DNA of 64,000 nt from Vibrio natriegens NBRC 15636 = ATCC 14048 = DSM 759 (GCF_035621455.1 NZ_CP141823.1:372001-436000), one strand, 5' to 3'. Counted from the first letter of the stretch, positions 49,343 to 59,350 are shown. Program-made: numbers and translations. Notes: a model not told the origin generated them from the sequence alone.

Positions 49343-50230
49343 GTGGACATCAAACGTCTTCAGTACTTTGTAGCTTTGGCTAAGAACGGCAACTTCACCA
49401 AAACTGCCGACCAACTGGATATTGCCCAGTCAGCACTCAGCGTTAGCATGCAAAAATTAGAGAAAGAAATCGGTCTGAAGTTGATCAATCGAAGCAGCAG
49501 ACAGATTCAGCTCACCTCTGATGGCATGAGATTCCTGTTCCATGCGCGAAGGATTTTGGAAGATGTTGAACTCGCCCAGATTGAAATGGATGAGCTAAAA
49601 GGGCTCGAACGCGGCAAGATCGATTTTGGTGTTTCTGCGATGCTTGGGTCTTATTTTTTCCCTGAAGCACTGTCAGCCTTTAACCAAGCCTACCCTAATA
49701 TTCGTATTCATGTTCAGGAACACGGCACGGCAACACTGGAAAAAATGCTTTTAGAAGGCGCTTTAGACTTGGCATTCGTCCGCACAGATAAACCCGTTGA
49801 TCAACTGAGATACGTCTCGTTGTGCCCAGAAGAAATCGTTGCCTGCGTCAATGAGAGCCACCCTTTTGCCCAATTATCGAACGTAACGCTGGAACAATTC
49901 TGCGAGCAGCCGCTTATTCTGTTTCGGGAAGGATATTTGCTGCGTGAAGCCGTCAGTCGTTACAGCCGAAAGCACAACTTAAAACCAGATATACGCTTTG
50001 AGACCAACTTAATCGAACTCGTGAAAGCCTTAGTTAAGAAAGAAGCCGGTGTCAGCACATGCCTGAGACGAATAGTGCAAGAAAATGAGCCATTGGTTTG
50101 CGTACCATTTAATCCCGCACTTAAAGTCGAATTTGGTATTGGCTGGAAAAGCAGCCATTACCTGTCTAATGCATCGCGTGCGTTTTTGAAGTTTATGGAA
50201 GAGTGGTATCAACCCAAAAGAATCAAATAG
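49343..50230 (+). CDS. LysR-family transcriptional regulator
   Basis: A 295-residue standard LysR protein beginning at GTG (49343) behind GGGAA. The HTH domain is at about 1-60 (NFTKTADQLDIAQSALSVSM) and the ligand-binding domain is CynR/CbbR-like (IDFGVSAMLGSYFFPEALSAF). It is convergent with the TRAP-TAXI operon, so it may or may not control it. The glutarate genes also have a LysR gene at their far end. Confidence 0.88.
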   Translation: MDIKRLQYFVALAKNGNFTKTADQLDIAQSALSVSMQKLEKEIGLKLINRSSRQIQLTSDGMRFLFHARRILEDVELAQIEMDELKGLERGKIDFGVSAMLGSYFFPEALSAFNQAYPNIRIHVQEHGTATLEKMLLEGALDLAFVRTDKPVDQLRYVSLCPEEIVACVNESHPFAQLSNVTLEQFCEQPLILFREGYLLREAVSRYSRKHNLKPDIRFETNLIELVKALVKKEAGVSTCLRRIVQENEPLVCVPFNPALKVEFGIGWKSSHYLSNASRAFLKFMEEWYQPKRIK

Positions 50231-50244
50231 CGAGCTATAAAAAT

Positions 50245-50274
50245 GCCCCCAGCCGTCCGAGAACGACTGAGGGC
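50245..50274 (-). terminator. Terminator of the TRAP-TAXI operon
   Basis: On the minus strand GCCCTCAGTCG pairs with CGGCTGGGGGC, with two G.U pairs, followed by ATTTTTAT. It lies just past the end of the permease gene. Confidence 0.72.
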
Positions 50275-50294
50275 AATACTATCCAGAAATGTCG

Positions 50295-52199
50295 CTAATC
50301 AGCTCTGGCTTTGAGTGGTGTTAATACTTTCAGTTGGTTCAAAACGGTAACCAGAAGAATACCCACTGTAGCCGCGATGTTAATCACATCACTATCGCCA
50401 AATGCCAACACAAGCGCACTGACGAACAGGATCCCCCTTGCCACCTTCGACAAAGGATTAAACAACCTACCTTCAATACTGCCCGCAAACGCAACGATCA
50501 ATGCGAGTGTGTAGATGACTGAAAGAACAAATGGGAACAATGAGAATTCTTTAAACCAGATGAGGTTGCCGTGGGCCATCATAATAGGAATTAAGAAGAA
50601 TCCTTGCGCCAACTTCATCGCCTGAATCGCAGATTTCATTGGTGACGCATTTGCAATACCAGCGCCCGCAAACGCGGCCAGAGCGATCGGCGGAGTGATA
50701 TTAGAGGTCTGTGACAACCAAAAAACGATCATATGCGCGGCAAGCAGGCTAACACCTAAATCGGTCAATGCTGGTACCGCCATCACTGACAATACGATAT
50801 ACGCAGCAGTAACAGGTAGCCCCATTCCCAGAACCAACGCAGCTAACGCCACCAGACCGAGAACCGACCATAATTGACCGCCCGACATGGCAAGCAGGAA
50901 CTGAGTGAATTGCAGACCAATACCAGTTTGTCCAATCACACCAACGATAATACCTGCGCAAGCACAAGCCACAGAGATAGGCAGAGCCATCAGTGCCCCT
51001 TCCTTCATTCCCTGTAAGATCAGCTTCAATGAAACTCGCGTCGATTTACGCACCATAGCCGCAGCAAGAATAGCGCCACACCCTGCAATTCCGACCAGAA
51101 CAGGCGAGTAACTTAACATCAATAGCACCGTAATAAAGACTAATGGTGCTAAGAAGTGCCAGCCTCGGACCAGAACAATTTTGATGCTCTCTATTTGCGC
51201 CATACCTTTCAAGCCGAGCTTACACGCCATCAAATGGATATAAAGCAACGTTGAAAGAAAGTAGAGAATGGCAGGAACAATCGAAACCAGAAGGATCTCT
51301 GAGTAAGCGATGCCGGTAAACTGCGCCATAACAAAGGCTCCAGCCCCCATCACTGGCGGCATAATTTGCCCACCGGTTGACGCCGCCGCTTCAATGCCAG
51401 CCGCCTGCTCTGGTCGGTAACCTAGCTTTTTCATCATCGGAATGGTCAGCGAGCCCGTCGTAACCGTATTCGCAATGGCTGAACCAGAAATCGAACCCAG
51501 CGCAGCAGAAGCGATCACGCTTGCCTTCGCCGGACCACCGCGATACTTACCAGCCAAAGCGAAGGCACAGTCGATAAAAAATTGCCCCGCTCCGGTAACC
51601 TGAAGAAAGGCACCAAATAGCACGAAGGTAAACACCACGCCTGCGGCAATTCCCAATGGTGCTCCGTACACGCCGTTAGTCGAGAAAATATGGAAGCGAA
51701 TCATCTCTTCAATAGAAAAACTCTTACTTGCGATGGCATCCGGTAAGTGTGAGCCAAACATTGCATAGAGAATAAAGACGATTGCCAACCAAGACATCAC
51801 GGCACCAACAGTACGTCGCGTCGCTTCAAGCAACATCGCGATGACGACTACGCCTGCGAATATATCCGTCAGCTGAAGACCATCCATCAGAAAGCTCATA
51901 TCATCGTAATCGAACACGCTAATACGCCAGGTTGCCCAGATGGTAAGTACCATGCAACACAGATCGATCATTCTCCCAAGCAGGTAGACTAACGTTGTTC
52001 TGTTTAAAGAGAATGTCGGCTTAACCAAAAATACCAATACCAGCACCCAACTAATATGAATTGGGCGAAATGTGGGCGCAGCTAACGACGCTGTAATGCC
52101 TTGCCAAATCTGAAATGCAGATAACGACACAGCAAAGATGGCAGCGACAGCAATCAGACGCTCGGTAACCAACAGGTTCCAGTTTCTATTGTCTTTCAT
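50295..52199 (-). CDS. TRAP transporter fused permease (DctQ-DctM, TAXI type)
   Basis: This 634-residue protein joins the four-helix DctQ domain (about 1-150) to the 12-helix DctM domain (about 155-600). Signatures are GSISGSAIANTVTTGSLTIP, AASTGGQIMPPVMGAGAFVM and WLSQTSNITPPIALAAFAGA. Fused permeases work with TAXI-type binding proteins, and one is encoded 13 nt upstream. The divergent neighbour is a glutarate hydroxylase, so the substrate may be glutarate or a related dicarboxylate (inference). Confidence 0.92.
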   Translation of the reverse strand: MKDNRNWNLLVTERLIAVAAIFAVSLSAFQIWQGITASLAAPTFRPIHISWVLVLVFLVKPTFSLNRTTLVYLLGRMIDLCCMVLTIWATWRISVFDYDDMSFLMDGLQLTDIFAGVVVIAMLLEATRRTVGAVMSWLAIVFILYAMFGSHLPDAIASKSFSIEEMIRFHIFSTNGVYGAPLGIAAGVVFTFVLFGAFLQVTGAGQFFIDCAFALAGKYRGGPAKASVIASAALGSISGSAIANTVTTGSLTIPMMKKLGYRPEQAAGIEAAASTGGQIMPPVMGAGAFVMAQFTGIAYSEILLVSIVPAILYFLSTLLYIHLMACKLGLKGMAQIESIKIVLVRGWHFLAPLVFITVLLMLSYSPVLVGIAGCGAILAAAMVRKSTRVSLKLILQGMKEGALMALPISVACACAGIIVGVIGQTGIGLQFTQFLLAMSGGQLWSVLGLVALAALVLGMGLPVTAAYIVLSVMAVPALTDLGVSLLAAHMIVFWLSQTSNITPPIALAAFAGAGIANASPMKSAIQAMKLAQGFFLIPIMMAHGNLIWFKEFSLFPFVLSVIYTLALIVAFAGSIEGRLFNPLSKVARGILFVSALVLAFGDSDVINIAATVGILLVTVLNQLKVLTPLKARAD

Positions 52200-52212
52200 T
52201 CACTGACCTGCC

Positions 52213-53154
52213 CTACTGCGCTTGCTTACTCTGCTGCTCTTGAAGATACTTTTGGGCACCCGGATGCAGAGACACAGCGCTTAGCTGGTTCATATTTTCC
52301 ACCGTGGTGAATTTTGCAACACTGAGTGAGTTTTGTAATGCTGACGCGTTTTCAAAAATTAAGCGGGTCATGTTGTAAGCCAACTCTTCGTCAAGTCGCT
52401 GATTAACGACCAAAACGTTCCAAACAGCTGGTGCCGTAAAGCTTTCTACACCGTTATACACGCCCTGCTCTACCTGCACTGACTGATACGCAGGAAGCGC
52501 ACCCATGATAGATTTCATGTCTTCAGCGGAGAAATTAAGCACGCGAATATCTCGTGTCAGAGCCAATTCAGTGATCGCGCCCAGCCCAGTACCACCGACA
52601 AAAACCCCGGCATCAATCTGACCATTCGCAAGAGCTTCAGCGGTCGCGGAGAAGTTAAGTGACTGAACATTCATACCGTCTTCATCAAGGTCCAGTGCAG
52701 AAAGAATACTTCTCGCACTCACTCTGGTGCCTGAACCTGGCGCGCCCAGAGAGACAGTTTTCCCTTTTAAATCTTTCAGTGAATAAATATCCGAATCTGC
52801 ACGCACGACAAACTGCACAACGTTTGGATAAAGTGCCGTCAGTACCGCAACATCTAGTGCGCGTGAAAACGGCTTGCTTCCTTCTTGAGCCTGAATAACG
52901 ACGTCACCCATCGCGAGACCTACCAATTGCTTATCCTGAACCACTTTGATGGTGTTCTCTACTGAAGCCGCCGTTACTTCAACTCGCATATTAAAATCAG
53001 GTAAGTTATCGCTCCAGATTTTTGCCAGAACGCCACCATATGGATAGTAAGTCCCACTCTGGCTTCCTGTACCTATGGTGTAATTTTCTGCCTGAGCACC
53101 ACCCACAACACTTAACATGGAAAATAGCAGCAGCGTTTTAATTGTTTTTTTCAT
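52213..53154 (-). CDS. TRAP transporter TAXI-family substrate-binding protein
   Basis: A 313-residue periplasmic protein with a signal peptide (LLLFSMLSVVGGAQAENY). It shows the TAXI signature YTIGTGSQSGTYYPYGGVLAKIW at the start of the mature part, KTVSLGAPGSGTRVSAR near 130, and DAGVFVGGTG near 190. It partners the fused permease 13 nt downstream. Divergent from the glutarate 2-hydroxylase gene with a 430-bp promoter region in between. Confidence 0.92.
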   Translation of the reverse strand: MKKTIKTLLLFSMLSVVGGAQAENYTIGTGSQSGTYYPYGGVLAKIWSDNLPDFNMRVEVTAASVENTIKVVQDKQLVGLAMGDVVIQAQEGSKPFSRALDVAVLTALYPNVVQFVVRADSDIYSLKDLKGKTVSLGAPGSGTRVSARSILSALDLDEDGMNVQSLNFSATAEALANGQIDAGVFVGGTGLGAITELALTRDIRVLNFSAEDMKSIMGALPAYQSVQVEQGVYNGVESFTAPAVWNVLVVNQRLDEELAYNMTRLIFENASALQNSLSVAKFTTVENMNQLSAVSLHPGAQKYLQEQQSKQAQ

Positions 53155-53584
53155 AATGTCCTCACGTTATTGATCTTATAAATACTCCATGTCGGCTTTT
53201 ACACACCATTAACAACACTGACAAACCCGAATCCTGGCTTTTGAGATATTAATAAATAAAAGTTGCTGCAAAAAAGATGAAAAATGGCGTTTTCAATATC
53301 AATAAGTGATGAAAGGAATCTCTTTTATTAATAAAAGTGAACGAAAACGGCATTTTCGCCCGGCTAGATACGCAATCCATCTATTTTATAGATTGAAAGT
53401 ATATTTTCGATATATTGAACATATAGGACCAACACTGTTAACCTTTTTGCAACAGTAAAGAACCACGGATAAACAAGATGCTCCCCATTAGGCCGCTCAA
53501 CACCAAGTGGTAGACAAGCAATATCTACCACTAAGAATCAAAAGCTGAACTGGGACATCTTTTGCTGAAATAAAAGGAATAACC
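53155..53584. promoter_or_regulatory. Divergent TAXI / glutarate hydroxylase promoter region with dyads
   Basis: A perfect 16-bp palindrome CTTTTATTAATAAAAG lies at 53322-53337. Around it, AAAATGGCGTTTTC (53281-53294) and GAAAACGGCATTTT (53343-53356) are inverted copies with one mismatch, and each is itself a partial GAAAA-N-TTTTC dyad. These are good candidates for operators of the adjacent LysR protein(s). An AAGGAAT ribosome site precedes the hydroxylase ATG. Confidence 0.5.
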
Positions 53585-54541
53585 ATGACACTAAGCATCA
53601 AAGACAGCGTAAATTCAGAACTACAAGGCATCACCGTTAACCCACATCCGGTAAATGGCCGTTTGCAGGTGATTACTCTTGGAAAGGACTTATTAGAGAA
53701 GTTTAATGATCTGACTTGTGAGTGGGATCTTCAAGCCATTGAGTACAAGCCATTTCTTCGCTTTGCTGTAGCGGAAGCACTGGATAAAGCATCCGACTAT
53801 CAACTCGGTAAGCTGCTTGTTCAGATTATGGATGATCGTAATCAAGGCGCATTTCTTCTCGAAGCTTGTGATGAAGTACGAGCAGAATATGAAGACACCG
53901 AGATCCAACGTCGTTACTTCGTCAAACTCTCTACGGCAATTTCGCACATGATTGGTCTGCCAAACTTTGATGCCATGTACGGTAAATATTATGCCCGTTT
54001 TACTGTGCGTAATGTTGACGACAGTGACAGCTACCTACGTCAGGCTCACCGCCGTATGGAAATGCACAACGACGGTACCTACGTCGATGAACGCACGGAT
54101 TTCGTATTGATGATGAAAATGGAAGAGAGCAACATGCAAGGCGGCGATTCGCTGTTACTGCATCTTGATGACTGGCAGGACCTAGACAAATTCTATAATC
54201 ATCCAATGGCGAAGCAAGACATTACTTGGGGCGCGCCACCAAGCAAAAATACCGGTTATGACATTGAGCACCCTGTATTTTTTGAAGAAGATGCAGAAGG
54301 TAAACCACACTTCCTGTTCATTGACCAATTTGCGAAACCTAAAAATCGACGTGAAGGTTTGTACCTGTATGAAATTGGTGAGTCTCTTGAAAATGATCCG
54401 AACTGTTTCAATGTACGTGTCAACGTCGGTTCTATGCTGGTTGTTCACAACCATCGTTGGCTACACGGACGAGATAAATTTGTCCCGCACCCAGATCTAA
54501 GTCGTGAACTACTTCGCCAGAGAGGTTCATTTTCACGCTAA
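53585..54541 (+). CDS. glaH: Glutarate 2-hydroxylase (CsiD/GlaH)
   Basis: The 318-residue Fe(II)/2-oxoglutarate dioxygenase hydroxylates glutarate to L-2-hydroxyglutarate with release of succinate. The metal-binding HxD is at 161-163 (MEMHNDGTYVDERTD) and the distal His is near 294 (HRWLHGRDKF). Further CsiD-like elements are GLPNFDAMYGKYYARF and FLFIDQFAKPKNRREG. It directly precedes lhgO, whose product acts on what it makes, as in the E. coli csiD-lhgO pair. A typical gabDT or lysine-decarboxylation unit is not in the window. Confidence 0.93.
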   Translation: MTLSIKDSVNSELQGITVNPHPVNGRLQVITLGKDLLEKFNDLTCEWDLQAIEYKPFLRFAVAEALDKASDYQLGKLLVQIMDDRNQGAFLLEACDEVRAEYEDTEIQRRYFVKLSTAISHMIGLPNFDAMYGKYYARFTVRNVDDSDSYLRQAHRRMEMHNDGTYVDERTDFVLMMKMEESNMQGGDSLLLHLDDWQDLDKFYNHPMAKQDITWGAPPSKNTGYDIEHPVFFEEDAEGKPHFLFIDQFAKPKNRREGLYLYEIGESLENDPNCFNVRVNVGSMLVVHNHRWLHGRDKFVPHPDLSRELLRQRGSFSR

Positions 54542-54638
54542 ATGTTACTGAGCCAGGGAACGGTCTGGCACCACCAAACTAAATAACAATAATTAGCCCG
54601 TGTGCAATAACACGGGCACTACTATTTTGGAGATTTCA

Positions 54639-55874
54639 ATGGAAAAGCCGTACGACTATGTGATTCTCGGAGGCGGAATTGTCGGAATATCAACAGCATG
54701 GCAACTGAAGCAGCGCTACCCAACCGCACGTGTTTTGGTATTAGAAAAAGAATCAGAAGTATCCATGCATCAGACCGGACATAACAGTGGTGTTATTCAC
54801 GCTGGTGTTTACTACCAACCTGGCAGCCTGAAGGCCCAGTTCTGTCGAGAAGGGGTTGAAAAGACGATCAGTTTTTGTGAAAAGCATGACATACCTTACG
54901 ATCAATGCGGCAAATTGTTGGTTTCAACAAACCAGACAGAATATGAGCGAATGCAAGCCCTGTATGAACGCTGTGCGCAAAATGGAATTGAAGCAGAGCT
55001 GCTTGATGAAGCTGAACTGCGAAAACGAGAGCCGAATATTACCGGCAACGGCGCTATTTACGTCAAATCGACTGCCATTGTTAACTATCGTCTGGTCACG
55101 AAGAAAATGGCGGAAGAGTTTAAAGCCTGTGGGGGCGAACTGAAACTGGGAACGGAAGTTCAGGATATTGAAGAAACCGCCGACAGTATTATTCTGCACT
55201 GTCGAAATGGTAACACTTCCCACACTTACCATGCCCAATTTCTAATCACTTGCGCTGGACTGATGGCCGATCGCATCACGCGCATGCTCAATATAGACAC
55301 CGATTTTCAAATCGTCCCTTATCGCGGAGAGTACTATCGCTTGCCAGCGAAATACAACCAGATCGTCAACCACCTCATCTATCCAATTCCAGATCCAGAC
55401 TTACCTTTCCTTGGTGTGCATCTGACGCGGATGATTGATGGCAGCGTAACTGTTGGTCCTAATGCCGTACAAGGATGGAAAAGAGAAGGATATGGAAAGT
55501 TCAATGTATCCCTGCGTGATATCAGAGATATGGTGACCTTTGCTGGTTTCTGGAAAGTGAGCTTTAAGCACTTAAAAACGGGGTTAGCAGAAACCTGGAA
55601 CTCTTGGTGGAAACCTGGTTACCTGAAAATGGTGCAGAAATATTGTCCGATGCTAGAAGTCAGCGATCTCCAGCCTTATCCCGCAGGTATCCGTGCTCAG
55701 GCCGTTCTTAAAGATGGTTCTTTAGTGCACGACTTCCTATTTGCTGAAAGCCCGCGCTCACTGCATGTCTGTAATGCGCCTTCTCCAGCCGCGACTTCCG
55801 CAATTCCTATCGGCAACTACATCTGCGATAAAGTGGCTGAAAAAACGGCCACGACTCTCTCGGACGCGGCTTAA
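54639..55874 (+). CDS. lhgO: L-2-hydroxyglutarate dehydrogenase/oxidase
   Basis: The 411-residue FAD enzyme oxidises L-2-hydroxyglutarate to 2-oxoglutarate and passes electrons to the respiratory chain. FAD-binding VILGGGIVGISTAWQL at the N-terminus, HNSGVIHAGVYYQPGSLKA near 50, and the C-terminal YPAGIRAQAV define the family. The start at 54639 has TTGGAGA upstream; a longer frame from 54600 lacks one. Together with glaH it turns glutarate into a Krebs-cycle intermediate. Confidence 0.93.
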   Translation: MEKPYDYVILGGGIVGISTAWQLKQRYPTARVLVLEKESEVSMHQTGHNSGVIHAGVYYQPGSLKAQFCREGVEKTISFCEKHDIPYDQCGKLLVSTNQTEYERMQALYERCAQNGIEAELLDEAELRKREPNITGNGAIYVKSTAIVNYRLVTKKMAEEFKACGGELKLGTEVQDIEETADSIILHCRNGNTSHTYHAQFLITCAGLMADRITRMLNIDTDFQIVPYRGEYYRLPAKYNQIVNHLIYPIPDPDLPFLGVHLTRMIDGSVTVGPNAVQGWKREGYGKFNVSLRDIRDMVTFAGFWKVSFKHLKTGLAETWNSWWKPGYLKMVQKYCPMLEVSDLQPYPAGIRAQAVLKDGSLVHDFLFAESPRSLHVCNAPSPAATSAIPIGNYICDKVAEKTATTLSDAA

Positions 55875-55979
55875 AATTCATCACGCCCGTTACCGATTGG
55901 TAGCGGGTCGATCTTCAACAACTGACACTTATGACTAATCACAATGCATTTGTCGATGCCCGCAATCGAGCAATAAAAA

Positions 55980-56939
55980 TCAGTCAGAACTCACTGCTGT
56001 TTCACTCAACCTACTGTGAAGGTACTCCACCAGCACTTTTAACTGACGAGGAATGAATCTGGATTGAGGATACTGAGCGACTATCTTTCCCTGATAACTT
56101 CCCTTTACTTCCCATTCTGGAAATAGCGCCTCAACGTCCCCGGACTGTATCAACGCATCAATGGAAAACTCAGGGAAAATCGAAATACCCATCCCTCGTA
56201 AAACAGCTTCTTTACGGATTTCGGTATGATTGACCGCAAGTCGCCCATCGATATTAACGGTACGAATCACGCCTTGTTGACCAAAGACCCATTTCCTGTC
56301 GACAGGACTTTCACCCAAACGAATACATTGATGGGCAGACAACTCTTCAGGGCTCCTAGGGTAGCCAAATTTTTCCAGATAGCTCTTGCTAGCACAAATG
56401 AGTAATCGATTCGTCCCTAATTCTTTGGCAACTAAGCCTTCGACTGGTTTATCGGTAATATGTATCACCATATCGACTTCATGCCCAATAGGATCAATAA
56501 AGTGGTCTTCAACAACAAAATGTACCGAGACGTTGGGATATTCTTGTAAGAAGTCCAGAATTAACGGCGAAAGTACTTGGCTGGCCAAGGCTCTGGGGGC
56601 GGCAATTCTAATTTCACCAGCAACCTCGCTTTGAGAGGAAAAAGCAGCATCTGTCGCTAATCTCGCAGATTTAAGCATATCCATACATAATCCGTGAACT
56701 TCTTCTCCCGCAATGCTTAACCGCATATTTCGGGTAGTACGCTCAAGGAGCTTTTGGCACAAAGCATTCTCCAGCTTAGAGATGGAACGGCTCACAGATG
56801 AAGGCGCAACACCGAGCTTTTCCGCTGCTTTAGAAAAACTCCCTTCTTCAATAACGACAACAAAAACGGCCATTTCCGGCAGTAAAGCGATGAGCTTATT
56901 TGTGTCCACAGCGCAACAGTCCTTTCCAAATCTATCCAT
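55980..56939 (-). CDS. LysR-family transcriptional regulator
   Basis: About 319 residues from the ATG at 56939. The open frame extends to 56987, and a GTG at 56909 is another good candidate, since relatives begin close to NKLIALLPEMAVF. The HTH (SFSKAAEKLGVAPSSVSRSI) and effector domain (EIRIAAPRALASQVLSPLIL) are typical. It is divergent from the DMT permease with a 66-bp gap, so it probably controls that gene. It is convergent with lhgO. Confidence 0.85.
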   Translation of the reverse strand: MDRFGKDCCAVDTNKLIALLPEMAVFVVVIEEGSFSKAAEKLGVAPSSVSRSISKLENALCQKLLERTTRNMRLSIAGEEVHGLCMDMLKSARLATDAAFSSQSEVAGEIRIAAPRALASQVLSPLILDFLQEYPNVSVHFVVEDHFIDPIGHEVDMVIHITDKPVEGLVAKELGTNRLLICASKSYLEKFGYPRSPEELSAHQCIRLGESPVDRKWVFGQQGVIRTVNIDGRLAVNHTEIRKEAVLRGMGISIFPEFSIDALIQSGDVEALFPEWEVKGSYQGKIVAQYPQSRFIPRQLKVLVEYLHSRLSETAVSSD

Positions 56940-57005
56940 TGTTTCACATAACGTACTAGTGGATATTGTTCGAGTCAATTCATACAAGGTTTATAAGGAA
57001 AAGAT

Positions 57006-57920
57006 GTGTCTAGCTTAGCGATAAGAGAAAGGCTTTCATTGTTCAATATCCCCGAACTACTGCTTCTGTTAGTCGCCATTGTTTGGGGGACAAGTTATGG
57101 CCTAACAAAAAGTGCCATTACCTATACAACGGTGTCCATTTTTATTGCGATTCGCTTTGGGTGGACGTTTTTACTGCTACTCCCAATGATGATCGGGGAC
57201 TTTGTTCATAGCAAAAACAGAGATTGGCCAGTCGCCCTACCGACTGGAGCCATCCTTGCGGCGATCTTCTTCTTTGAAGTCTATGGAGTTAGTCAGACAA
57301 CCGCTTCTAACGCAGCATTTCTAATCAGCCTGAATGTCATATTTACCCTGCTTCTGGAAACCTTAACAGGAAGAAGAAAACCAAATCGAACACTGATGTG
57401 GCTGTGCTTATTCAGTACAGCAGGTGTACTCATGTTAACCAATAACCACGGTTTCAAAATTACATTCAATCAGGGGGATATCTATATTCTGTGTGCGGCG
57501 GCATTGAGGGCAGTTATGGTCATCATGACAAAGAAACTGACTCATGGAAAACAGATAACCAATACCACTCTAACGTGTATTCAGTCATTCATTGTTGCAT
57601 TTAATGCCTACTTAATCAGTATTGTATCTCATGAGCCCACCACTCAAGCCCTCCTCCCACAGGCTCCGGAATTTTGGCTTACGACTTCTTTTCTGGTTCT
57701 GTTTTGTACATTGTTTGCCTTCTATGCACAAAATTATGCGGTACGGAAAATATCTCCGACCAAAGCGTCACTGCTTATGGGAAGTGAACCTCTGTTTGGC
57801 GCTATTTTCTCCCTACTATGGCTGAATGAAGTGTTAACCAGCGTTCAATGGTTAGGTGCAGCGATTCTCCTTATTACGGTACTGAGCGCTTCGTTGAGTA
57901 AACTAGGCTCGGAGCATTAG
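57006..57920 (+). CDS. DMT-superfamily (EamA) permease
   Basis: A 304-residue inner-membrane protein with ten membrane helices in two EamA repeats (about 15-140 and 155-295). The pattern LLLLVAIVWGTSYGLTKSAI at the start and SLLMGSEPLFGAIFSLLWLNE in the second repeat is diagnostic. GTG start at 57006 behind AAGGAA. It is probably an exporter of an amino acid or metabolite, controlled by the divergent LysR protein. Substrate unknown. Confidence 0.88.
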   Translation: MSSLAIRERLSLFNIPELLLLLVAIVWGTSYGLTKSAITYTTVSIFIAIRFGWTFLLLLPMMIGDFVHSKNRDWPVALPTGAILAAIFFFEVYGVSQTTASNAAFLISLNVIFTLLLETLTGRRKPNRTLMWLCLFSTAGVLMLTNNHGFKITFNQGDIYILCAAALRAVMVIMTKKLTHGKQITNTTLTCIQSFIVAFNAYLISIVSHEPTTQALLPQAPEFWLTTSFLVLFCTLFAFYAQNYAVRKISPTKASLLMGSEPLFGAIFSLLWLNEVLTSVQWLGAAILLITVLSASLSKLGSEH

Positions 57921-58434
57921 GTCACAGGGTTCGTATCAACTAAAGTGACGAATGTTTGGAAGCCATCATTTAAAATTAAGTGGATGTTAAGAGAAAGGGT
58001 ATTCCATATGGCCTAAATAAGCTCTAAAAATAACTATGTAAAATACCCTTTAATCTGCATATGTTGTTGAGGATTTTAGTCACTCCGATTATCAAGCTTA
58101 GTTTTGATATTCAGATAGGTTTTGGAAAGAGTACATCAAATCCTTTTCCAGTTCCCATTGGGATTGATAACCATAATGCCTCCAGAGAAAATCTCGAGGA
58201 ATACGATATCCGTATACCATTTCTTTTATCCATAATTTGCGGTTGGCCGCAATCATTTTTTTAATTTTGTTTGAAATTACCATAATGAAGTACCCTTACG
58301 TTGATTGGATAACGACATTTTAGTAGTCAGAGATTTTTAGTAGGAGTGCGATTCGTTCAACTATAAGTACTTTCCGCTTAGATTTTGTTATTGTTCTTGA
58401 AGTAAGTGATTAATAAATATTTTTTGAATATATT
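57921..58434. other. Intergenic region DMT permease to AraC gene
   Basis: About 510 AT-rich bases. It contains an inverted repeat AAAGGGTATT (57994-58003) / AATACCCTTT (58042-58051) and one weak minus-strand reading frame, listed separately. The final part must carry the AraC promoter. Confidence 0.45.
58098..58283 (-). CDS. Small hypothetical protein, doubtful
   Basis: A 61-residue frame rich in Lys, Trp and Tyr with an AAGG about 11 nt before the ATG. I recognise no family. It lies alone in an AT-rich gap and could be chance. A gene fragment of something once larger is also possible. Confidence 0.2.
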   Translation of the reverse strand: MVISNKIKKMIAANRKLWIKEMVYGYRIPRDFLWRHYGYQSQWELEKDLMYSFQNLSEYQN

Positions 58435-59313
58435 ATGAAACGTAAATTAGAGCGTGTTCCACAGCGAATAGGTGCTTCTTGGCGCTACTTAAAAATTGTC
58501 GAGCCTCAAAAGAGTTACGACTGGCATTGCCATGAGGAATATGAAATTGCAATTCACCGCAATTTTTTAGGTAGTTGTTTTGTAGGAAATTATAATAGTG
58601 CAATACAGAATAACCACACGATTCTTATCGGCCCTGGGTTACCTCACGCCATCTATTCAGACTCAGTGATTAACGATGGTCAGTGTGAAACTCATGTTAT
58701 TTGGTTTCAAAAATCCTGGATCGAACAACTGATTCACCATTGCCAAGAGTTAACCCCACTAAAAGAAATACTGGAAAAGGCTAACCAAGGTTTACAATTT
58801 TCCACACAAACGGGAGACAAAGTTGTCAAATTGCTTTCGAATGTACTTGAACTTCCTCCCCCAAACCAATTTGCAATTTTAATTGAAATTTTTTGCCTAT
58901 TAATCGCGGATAATAATACCGTGCGATTAATAAACCCTATCATCAATGCAACAAACGATGAGAAAAAACGAGTCGATGATAAGATTGAAAGAGCAGAATC
59001 TTACTTATTAACTCATTTTAACGAGAATATTTCACTTCAAGATCTGGCCAACCATTTATTTTTAAGCGAAAGCAGTGTGCGAAGACTGTTTGCACAACAC
59101 TTTAACGAAAGCTTTAGCCAAAGATTAAAGAAAATTCGCTTAAATATAGCTTGTGATATGCTCGCTTACACCGACTATCCAATACGAGTAATCCTAGAAA
59201 AAGTAGGATACATCAATCAAGCGAACTTCAATCGTCAGTTTAAAAACTATAAAAACGTTACGCCAAAAGAATATCGATTAGCTATGAAACGCTATCAAAA
59301 ATCCAGTAAATAA
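58435..59313 (+). CDS. AraC-family transcriptional regulator
   Basis: A 292-residue protein with an N-terminal cupin-like effector domain (YDWHCHEEYEIAIHRNFLG near 25-45) and a C-terminal AraC-type double HTH (about 190-288: ISLQDLANHLFLSESSVRRLF and INQANFNRQFKNYKNVTPKEY). Its low-GC codon use resembles the AT-rich gap before it and suggests a recent arrival. It is convergent with the amidotransferase/amidoligase pair, and no obvious target is seen. Confidence 0.88.
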   Translation: MKRKLERVPQRIGASWRYLKIVEPQKSYDWHCHEEYEIAIHRNFLGSCFVGNYNSAIQNNHTILIGPGLPHAIYSDSVINDGQCETHVIWFQKSWIEQLIHHCQELTPLKEILEKANQGLQFSTQTGDKVVKLLSNVLELPPPNQFAILIEIFCLLIADNNTVRLINPIINATNDEKKRVDDKIERAESYLLTHFNENISLQDLANHLFLSESSVRRLFAQHFNESFSQRLKKIRLNIACDMLAYTDYPIRVILEKVGYINQANFNRQFKNYKNVTPKEYRLAMKRYQKSSK

Positions 59314-59350
59314 TATTTAAAGACATTATTTATAGCTTTGGTGGTTATAA

